Source: Candidatus Neomicrothrix sp. UBA4742 (lineage in GTDB: Bacteria > Actinomycetota > Acidimicrobiia > Acidimicrobiales > Acidimicrobilacustridaceae). Taken from it: a stretch of DNA of 17,112 bases. Shown in pieces: positions 12,853 through 17,112 of this stretch; position 1 is the first letter of the stretch; every line of letters begins with the position of its first letter. The notes under the pieces are model-generated. The model had not been told where the DNA came from. It did not search any database and saw only the letters and a program-made list of their open reading frames with translations. The translations under genes and the position numbers were made by a program. The stretch is from assembly GCA_002403895.1 (NCBI GenBank), contig DHIQ01000191.1, positions 1 through 17,112 of the forward strand, given 5' to 3'.

Positions 12853-13329
12853 GTGCTCGCCGACGACGAACCTGCCGATCCCACCGTGGAACCGACCGCT
12901 TCCGAGTCCGGCGCCCCGCCCAAGGCGCGGGAGGCGGCAACGGCCCCCAAGGGGTCGGCCACACCTTCGGGCAAGCCGGGGGACACGCTGGCCGACCGTC
13001 TCGCCGCGGGCTCCGACAAATTGCCGATCAAGATGATGTCGGACCGCATCCTCGTTCGCCTCGGGGGATCCGAGGGCGAGCGCCGCAGCACGGGGGGCAT
13101 CCTCATCCCGGCCACGGCCCAGGTGGGAAAGCGCCTGGCCTGGGCCGAGATCGTGGCCATCGGGCCCAACGTGCGCCAGATGGAGCCGGGCGACCATGTG
13201 CTGTTCAACCCCGAGGACCGTTACGAGGTCGAGGTCCGGGGGGAGGACTTCGTCATCCTTCGCGAGCGTGACGTCCACGCGGTGGCGGCCCGCCGCCTCG
13301 AGGAGGGCTCGACCGGTCTCTACCTGTAG
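12853..13329 (+). CDS. GroES-family (Cpn10) protein with long acidic/Pro-rich N-terminal extension
   Basis: Residues 60-147 form a Cpn10 domain: MMSDRILVRL, the mobile-loop-like RRSTGGILIPATA (78-90), then AWAEIVAIGPNVRQMEPGDH and YEVEVRGEDFVILRERDVHA. The GGILIP segment matches the GroEL-contacting loop of GroES, so an interaction with a chaperonin is possible. The first ~55 residues are rich in Ala, Pro, Ser, Glu and Asp and are probably disordered; classical GroES lacks them. I chose GTG 12853 because of the TACCGT box seven bases upstream. ATG 12826, overlapping the hydrolase start codon, would add nine residues. The family has small actinobacterial relatives ending in STGLYL-like tails. 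It is not next to groEL, so it is a paralogue or specialised form rather than certain groES. Confidence 0.85.
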   Translation: MLADDEPADPTVEPTASESGAPPKAREAATAPKGSATPSGKPGDTLADRLAAGSDKLPIKMMSDRILVRLGGSEGERRSTGGILIPATAQVGKRLAWAEIVAIGPNVRQMEPGDHVLFNPEDRYEVEVRGEDFVILRERDVHAVAARRLEEGSTGLYL

Positions 13330-13337
13330 CGGCGGTA

Positions 13338-13356
13338 CGGCGGCGTCAGGCCGCCG
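13338..13356 (+). terminator. GC-rich hairpin after the GroES-like gene, possible terminator without T-run
   Basis: CGGCGGC (13338-13344) pairs perfectly with GCCGCCG (13350-13356) around a five-base loop, eight bases after the stop codon. No T-run follows, so termination is only possible by analogy with the U-tract-less hairpins proposed for high-GC actinomycetes. A second inverted repeat, CGGGACG-T-CGTCCCG, follows at 13365-13379. Confidence 0.3.
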
Positions 13357-13382
13357 AGCTTCTCCGGGACGTCGTCCCGCCG

Positions 13383-13496
13383 GTGAGTGAGGAGGAGGCG
13401 CGGGAGGCGCTCCGCCCGGCCTGGCTGGTAGAGCTCAGCGAACGAGCCCGGGCCGCTACCGCGGAGGGGGCGCCCGGCGCCGCCCCGCCCCACTGA
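13383..13496 (+). CDS. Possible small protein (37 residues) or remnant, unknown function
   Basis: From GTG 13383 the frame reads VSEEEAREALRPAWLVELSE and ends at TGA 13494-13496 after an Ala/Pro-rich tail. The composition looks protein-like. The same frame stays open upstream with equally protein-like residues (RRRQAAELLRDVVPP) back into the GroES-like gene, but no ATG or GTG start is found there. It may thus be a short gene, a 5'-truncated relic, or chance in GC-rich DNA. No ribosome binding site is evident. Confidence 0.3.
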   Translation: MSEEEAREALRPAWLVELSERARAATAEGAPGAAPPH

Positions 13497-13558
13497 TCGC
13501 GTTCTCGATCGGATTGCAGTTGGGCGGATTCCGGTTCGTCGCACCGGGGCGCGACCCC

Positions 13559-13564
13559 TACCAT
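13559..13564 (+). promoter_or_regulatory. Candidate -10 box (TACCAT) for leaderless hisI-trpE
   Basis: TACCAT ends eight bases before the hisI ATG at 13573. TTCGTC at 13535-13540 could be a -35 element with an 18-base spacer. There is no ribosome binding site in the gap, so a leaderless hisI-trpE transcript is likely. Confidence 0.5.
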
Positions 13565-13572
13565 GAGCGCCC

Positions 13573-13959
13573 ATGCCGGTCTCCACCCCGATCTCCTTCA
13601 CTGATGAGCAGTTCGCGGCGGTGACGTTCGATGCCGATGGGCTGGTGGCCGCCATCATCCAGGAAGCGGGAACCGGTCGGGTGCTGATGATGGCGTGGAT
13701 GAACGCCGACTCGCTCCGCCAGACGCTCGATACCGGGCGTACCTGGTTCTGGAGCCGCTCCCGCCAGGAGTACTGGTGCAAGGGCGAGACCTCGGGCGAT
13801 CGCCAGTACGTCCGCGAGGGCCACTACGACTGCGACGGGGACACCCTGTTGTTCGTGGTGGAACAGGAAGGCAACGGGGCCTGCCACACCGGTGAGTTCT
13901 CGTGCTTCTTCCGCTCGTTCGGGCCCGAATCCGACCCGGCAGCCACCCCAGGGTCCTGA
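13573..13959 (+). CDS. hisI: Phosphoribosyl-AMP cyclohydrolase
   Basis: HisI opens the purine ring of phosphoribosyl-AMP, the third step of histidine synthesis. The 128-residue product is the single-domain form without the HisE pyrophosphatase domain. [32 protein letters not shown] and the metal-binding DCDGDTLLF and [14 protein letters not shown] blocks are all present. The start ATG 13573 fits the family start and the upstream TACCAT box; an ATG at 13563 is in another frame. trpE begins five bases after the stop, so the two are cotranscribed. hisE and hisG are not in the window. Confidence 0.96.
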   Translation: MPVSTPISFTDEQFAAVTFDADGLVAAIIQEAGTGRVLMMAWMNADSLRQTLDTGRTWFWSRSRQEYWCKGETSGDRQYVREGHYDCDGDTLLFVVEQEGNGACHTGEFSCFFRSFGPESDPAATPGS

Positions 13960-13964
13960 CTGCC

Positions 13965-15482
13965 GTGCTGCGCCCCACCCGCGAGGAGTTCCACGCGCTC
14001 GCCGCCGACTACTCCGTCGTGCCGGTCTGGCGCGAGCTGCTGGCTGACCTGATCACCCCGGTAGCTGCCTTCGCCCGATTGTGCCCGGGAGACGAGCCTG
14101 GCTTCCTCCTCGAATCGGTGGAGCACGGCGAACGGTGGGGTCGCTGGTCCTTCGTGGGTCGCCACCATGCGGCGACGCTGGTGGCCCACGGTCGCCAGAT
14201 CACGACCGACCACCCTGTGGCCGACTCGGTGCCGCGCGACCAGGGCATCCTGGCGGCCACCGAAGCGGCCTTGCGCCACTACCGAGCGCCGTCGCTGCCC
14301 GAGCTACCACCCCTGCACAGCGGCCTGGTCGGATACCTGGGCTATGACGTCGTCCGCGAGGTCGAACAACTCCCGGGTGGGCCCACCGACGATCGCCACT
14401 ACCCCGACGCCATCCAGTCGATCATCGGCGAGCTGGCCGCCTTCGATCATTTCCGCCAGCGGGTCACGCTCATCGCCAATGCGTGGATCCCGAGCGAAGC
14501 CACGACAGAACAGATCGACCTGGCCTACGACGAGGCCGCCGCACGGCTGGAGCAGCTGGCGATCGACGGCGCCCGGGCCCTGGACGAGCCCTTGCTCGAT
14601 CCGCCTCTGCTCGACGAGGAGCTGCCCGAGGTTCGCTCGTCGATGGGCTCGGGCGACTACTGCCGAGCAGTGGACGTGGCCAAGGAGTACATCCTGGCCG
14701 GTGACATCTTCCAGGTGGTGCTGGCCCAACGCTTCGACTTCGACCTCGGCGCCGACCCGTTCGACGTGTACCGCGTCCTGCGCCAGGTCAATCCCAGCCC
14801 GTACATGTACTTCTCCCGCCATCCGGAGGTGACCCTCATCGGATGCTCACCGGAGCCCATGGTGCAGCTGCTGGACAACCGGGTCATTTCCCGGCCCATC
14901 GCCGGGACCAGGCGCCGGGGGCGCACCGATGAGGAAGACCGGCGAATGGGCGCGGAGCTGAGCGAGCACCCCAAGGAGATTGCCGAGCACGTGATGCTGG
15001 TCGACCTGGCCCGCAATGACGTCGGCCGCGTCGTGCAGTTCGGCACGGAGCAGGTGGACGAGATGATGACGTTGGAGCGTTACAGCCACGTCATGCACCT
15101 CACGTCCCAAGTGTCGGGCGAGCTGGCCGAGGGCCGCACCCCGATCGACGTGCTGCGGGCCACGCTTCCGGCCGGCACCGTGTCGGGGGCGCCGAAGGTC
15201 CGGGCCATGGAGATCATCGACGAGCTGGAGCCGGTCAAGCGGGGGCCCTACGCCGGGGTCGTGGGCTACATCGACTTCTCCGGCAACATCGACACCGCCA
15301 TCGCCATCCGCACCATGGTGGTCGCCTCCGATGGGCGGGCCTCGGTCCAGGCCGGCGCCGGTGTGGTGGCCGACAGCGTGCCCGAGCACGAGGACCTGGA
15401 ATGCCACAACAAGGCCCAAGCACTGCTGGTCGCCGTCCCTGGCGCTCGCCGCATGACCGCCCAGCGCCGCGCCGCCACCTGA
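13965..15482 (+). CDS. trpE: Anthranilate synthase component I
   Basis: TrpE makes anthranilate from chorismate with ammonia supplied by TrpG, the first committed step to tryptophan. The 505-residue product begins with a regulatory N-terminal region carrying FLLES (residues 47-51), the tryptophan feedback site. The chorismate-binding domain has PIAGTRRRG, HVMLVDLARNDVGRV, GTVSGAPKVRAMEII near residue 404, and GPYAGVVGYIDFSGN. I chose GTG 13965, five bases after hisI; the frame is open back to 13902 but only through the end of hisI. This hisI-trpE pairing is common in actinomycetes. No trpG, trpC, trpB or trpA follows: the next gene is ygfZ-like, beyond a large hairpin. Confidence 0.97.
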   Translation: MLRPTREEFHALAADYSVVPVWRELLADLITPVAAFARLCPGDEPGFLLESVEHGERWGRWSFVGRHHAATLVAHGRQITTDHPVADSVPRDQGILAATEAALRHYRAPSLPELPPLHSGLVGYLGYDVVREVEQLPGGPTDDRHYPDAIQSIIGELAAFDHFRQRVTLIANAWIPSEATTEQIDLAYDEAAARLEQLAIDGARALDEPLLDPPLLDEELPEVRSSMGSGDYCRAVDVAKEYILAGDIFQVVLAQRFDFDLGADPFDVYRVLRQVNPSPYMYFSRHPEVTLIGCSPEPMVQLLDNRVISRPIAGTRRRGRTDEEDRRMGAELSEHPKEIAEHVMLVDLARNDVGRVVQFGTEQVDEMMTLERYSHVMHLTSQVSGELAEGRTPIDVLRATLPAGTVSGAPKVRAMEIIDELEPVKRGPYAGVVGYIDFSGNIDTAIAIRTMVVASDGRASVQAGAGVVADSVPEHEDLECHNKAQALLVAVPGARRMTAQRRAAT

Positions 15483-15515
15483 CCGCCATCGACGTCGGGG
15501 CCCTGCCGGCCCGGG

Positions 15516-15566
15516 CGAAATCTGAAGCGAAAAGCACCTCCACGGTGCGTTTCGCTTCAGATTTCG
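15516..15566. repeat. 51-nt near-perfect hairpin between trpE and ygfZ
   Basis: CGAAATCTGAAGCGAAA (15516-15532) and TTTCGCTTCAGATTTCG (15550-15566) are perfect 17-base inverted copies. After one A-G mismatch the inner GCACC (15534-15538) pairs with GGTGC (15544-15548), leaving a five-base loop. The arms are AT-richer than anything nearby. There is no T-run after it, so it is either an unusual trpE terminator or an operator overlapping the ygfZ promoter just downstream. Confidence 0.85.
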
Positions 15567-15569
15567 GGA

Positions 15570-15575
15570 GACAAT
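15570..15575 (+). promoter_or_regulatory. Possible -10 box (GACAAT) for ygfZ-like gene
   Basis: GACAAT matches four of six TATAAT positions and ends six bases before the ATG at 15582. If real, its -35 region lies within the right arm of the 51-nt hairpin. GGGAG at 15566-15570 is a competing weak ribosome binding site, which would argue against a leaderless start. Confidence 0.3.
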
Positions 15576-15581
15576 AGGGGC

Positions 15582-16358
15582 ATGAGCCGTGACGTGATCG
15601 CCGTGACCGGTCCCGAGGCCGGGACGTACCTTCAGGGCCAACTCAGCCAGGATGTGCTCGGCCTCGAGATCGGCGCCTCGGCGCCGACCCTGCTGCTCGA
15701 GCCGACGGGCAAGCTGGGTTTCTGGTTCGGGGTGACCCGCACCGCGGACGAGGCGTTCGAGCTCGAGGTCGACGAGGGGTACGGCGAGGCGGTCGTGGCC
15801 CGGCTGCAGCGCTTCAAGATCCGCACCGCGGCCGAGATCGTGCCCGTGACCAGCGGGGGGGAGGACGCCGGATCCGCCGATCACGACCAGATCGAGGTCG
15901 ATCGGATCGTGGCCGGGATCCCGAAGATGGGGGCCGAGATCACCGAAGGGGTGATCCCCGCCGAGCTCGGCCAGGCGGTAATCGACGGCTCGGTCAGCTT
16001 CACCAAGGGCTGCTTCACCGGCCAGGAACTGGTGGCCCGGATCGATTCTCGCGGAGGGAACGTCCCCCGCCACCTGCGGAGCCTGGTGTTCAGCGGCGAC
16101 GAGGCGTTCACGGTTGGCGACGAGATCGTGGTGGACGGCAAGGTGGTGGGCACGGTGACGAGCAGCGCTTACTCACCCGGCACCGGGACGTCGATCGGGC
16201 TGGGTTTCGTGCATCGCTCGGTCGAGCCTCCGGCGAATGCCATCGTCCGTAGGTCCGACGCAGGGTCGGGCGAGGCCGGCGAGTTGGCAGTCGAGATCCG
16301 TGCCCTTCCGTTGGTCGAGCTGCCCACCGGCTTCGGTGACGGTCAGCCGCCGACCTGA
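15582..16358 (+). CDS. ygfZ: Folate-binding protein YgfZ/GcvT-like (Fe-S cluster assembly factor)
   Basis: YgfZ-family proteins bind tetrahydrofolate and help maintain iron-sulphur enzymes. The 258-residue product has the diagnostic motif KGCFTGQE at residues 142-149 with the conserved Cys144, followed by LVARIDSRG. LQGQLSQDVL (17-26) and GVIPAELG are further family blocks. A GcvT C-terminal-like barrel with GTVTSSAYSP and IGLGFVH follows. The length is typical of actinobacterial members. It starts 99 bases after trpE, across the 51-nt hairpin, and converges on the histidine-kinase gene. In the window it could plausibly support Fe-S enzymes such as RlmN and Nth, but that is inference. Confidence 0.93.
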   Translation: MSRDVIAVTGPEAGTYLQGQLSQDVLGLEIGASAPTLLLEPTGKLGFWFGVTRTADEAFELEVDEGYGEAVVARLQRFKIRTAAEIVPVTSGGEDAGSADHDQIEVDRIVAGIPKMGAEITEGVIPAELGQAVIDGSVSFTKGCFTGQELVARIDSRGGNVPRHLRSLVFSGDEAFTVGDEIVVDGKVVGTVTSSAYSPGTGTSIGLGFVHRSVEPPANAIVRRSDAGSGEAGELAVEIRALPLVELPTGFGDGQPPT

Positions 16359-16359
16359 C

Positions 16360-16381
16360 AGGTGGTCACCATGGTCCACCT
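16360..16381. terminator. Small inverted repeat between convergent ygfZ and kinase genes
   Basis: AGGTGG (16360-16365) and CCACCT (16376-16381) flank a ten-base loop containing the palindrome ACCATGGT. It is the only structure in the 50-base junction between two convergent genes. With no T-run on either side, a terminator role is only a suggestion. Confidence 0.25.
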
Positions 16382-16408
16382 CCGCCAGAAGAGTGCTCGC
16401 TTGGCAGC

Positions 16409-17112
16409 CTACGCGGGCGGCGGAGTGGGTGGCGCTATGGGTGGCGCTCTGTGTGGAGCGGGCGGTGGGGGCAGGTGCACCACCAGGCGGGCGCCACCGT
16501 GGTCACTGGCCTCGGCCCACACCCGGCCGTCCATGACCTCGACCAACTCACGCACGATGGCCAGGCCCAGCCCTGATCCGACCTCGGCTCGTACCGGTTC
16601 GTGGCCGGCCACATAGAGCCGCTCGAAGACGTGAGGGAGGTCGGCGGCCGAGATGCCGGGACCGTCATCGGTCACGGAGATCTCGGGCCCGGTAGGACCG
16701 GAGACGACGGCCACGGTGATGGTGCTCGCCGCGAACTTACGGGCGTTCTCGATGAGGTTGGCCACCACCTGGGCGAGCCGGTCGGGGTCGGCCCGTGCCC
16801 ACACCGGTCCTGATGGCTTGACCAGGTCCAGGCGCAGACCGGCCGCGCTCACGTCAGGACGGAAGCCGTCGGTCGAGTCGGTCACCACGTCAGCCAGGTC
16901 GATGTCGGCGGGACGGAAGGTGAACTGCCGGGCCTCGAGCTTGGCCAGATCGAGCAGGTCGCGCACCAGGCGCCCCAGCCGGCGCGATTCGGCCAGGATG
17001 ATGCCGGCCGCGGCCCGATCGTCGGGGGCGGCGCCGTCGGCGATGGCTTCGGCATAGCCCTGAATCGACGTCAGCGGTGTGCGCAGGTCGTGGGACACCG
17101 ACAGCAGGAACT
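16409..17112 (-). CDS. Sensor histidine kinase, catalytic half (5' end cut off by window edge)
   Basis: About 234 C-terminal codons are visible before the window ends, and the frame is still open at the edge. The H-box FLLSVSHDLRTPLTSIQGYA carries the phospho-acceptor His (codon at 17090-17092). It is followed by the dimerisation helix pair and the HATPase_c domain: N-box NLIENARKF, G1 box TDDGPGIS, F-box FERLY and G2 box GSGLGLAIV. All ATP-binding boxes are intact, so the kinase core is functional-looking. A Pro/Ala-rich tail (PPPPAPHRAPPIAPPTPPPA) ends the protein. The sensor, any membrane segments and the partner response regulator lie outside the window, so the signal is unknown. It is convergent with ygfZ. 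Confidence 0.95.
   Translation of the reverse strand, partial: FLLSVSHDLRTPLTSIQGYAEAIADGAAPDDRAAAGIILAESRRLGRLVRDLLDLAKLEARQFTFRPADIDLADVVTDSTDGFRPDVSAAGLRLDLVKPSGPVWARADPDRLAQVVANLIENARKFAASTITVAVVSGPTGPEISVTDDGPGISAADLPHVFERLYVAGHEPVRAEVGSGLGLAIVRELVEVMDGRVWAEASDHGGARLVVHLPPPPAPHRAPPIAPPTPPPA

Noticed and set aside
12828..13208. Upstream extension of the hydrolase gene to 13208
   Set aside because: The extra residues are antisense to the GroES-like gene and not hydrolase-like, and the TACCGT box supports ATG 12827.
13902..13964. Upstream extension of trpE to 13902
   Set aside because: It would overlap the conserved end of hisI. The GTG at 13965, five bases after hisI, fits the TrpE family start.
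1..17112. CRISPR arrays, transposases, integrases, phage genes, tRNA or rRNA
   Set aside because: I saw no regularly spaced repeats, no transposase/integrase-like protein, no terminal inverted repeats around a gene, and no tRNA-like cloverleaf on reading both strands. A tRNAscan or ISfinder search was not possible.

Overview
The window is about 70% GC (by eye), gene-dense, and reads as chromosomal core DNA of a high-GC actinomycete. The main taxonomic pointers are a mycothiol synthase (mshD; mycothiol is an Actinomycetota thiol), remnants of an F420/LLM-type oxidoreductase, a FadD19-like acyl-CoA synthetase, an actinobacterial-type GroES-family protein, and many genes that look leaderless. 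A canonical HisA rather than PriA argues against a Mycobacterium/Streptomyces-type genome. Acidimicrobiia is my best guess, by inference only.

Layout, left to right. Positions 1-1476 (-) hold an acyl-CoA synthetase cut by the left edge. Positions ~1592-1892 (+) are a decayed 3' end of an LLM-class oxidoreductase with two one-base frameshifts. A MaoC-type hydratase (1973-2428) and a small four-helix membrane protein (2471-2833) lie on the minus strand, with a sugar-nucleotidyltransferase-like gene diverging at 2832. rlmN (3700-4812) and mshD (4840-5658) are on the minus strand, and nth (5706-6347) diverges from mshD. The nth-hisD interval holds a candidate ~95-nt structured small RNA ending in a strong terminator (about 6466-6560) and a small antisense-strand protein gene (6581-6772). 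The histidine cluster hisD-hisC-hisB-hisH-hisA-hisF runs from 6940 to 12158, with ATGA/GTGA overlaps between the first four genes. It is interrupted by a divergent pair (alpha/beta hydrolase, GroES-like protein) and resumes with hisI-trpE (13573-15482). A 51-nt near-perfect hairpin separates trpE from a YgfZ-type folate-binding protein (15582-16358). The right edge cuts a sensor histidine kinase (16409-17112, -).

How the genes work together: hisD, hisC, hisB, hisH, hisA, hisF and hisI supply most of histidine synthesis (hisG, hisE and the phosphatase are not here). trpE commits chorismate to tryptophan. The remaining genes are housekeeping: rRNA/tRNA methylation, base-excision repair, thiol synthesis and Fe-S support.

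The most interesting signals are non-coding: (1) three consecutive hairpins behind a -10-like box, a possible new small RNA; (2) a recurrent TAnnnT box 7-9 nt before start codons, implying widespread leaderless transcription; (3) two divergent gene pairs whose TAnnnT boxes sit in inverted repeats, so one symmetric element could drive both strands; (4) a 15-codon leaderless upstream ORF overlapping the hisD start; (5) the trpE-ygfZ hairpin; (6) a 17-bp sequence repeated at two convergent gene junctions. I found no mobile element, CRISPR array, tRNA or rRNA, and no obviously new defence or biosynthetic system.
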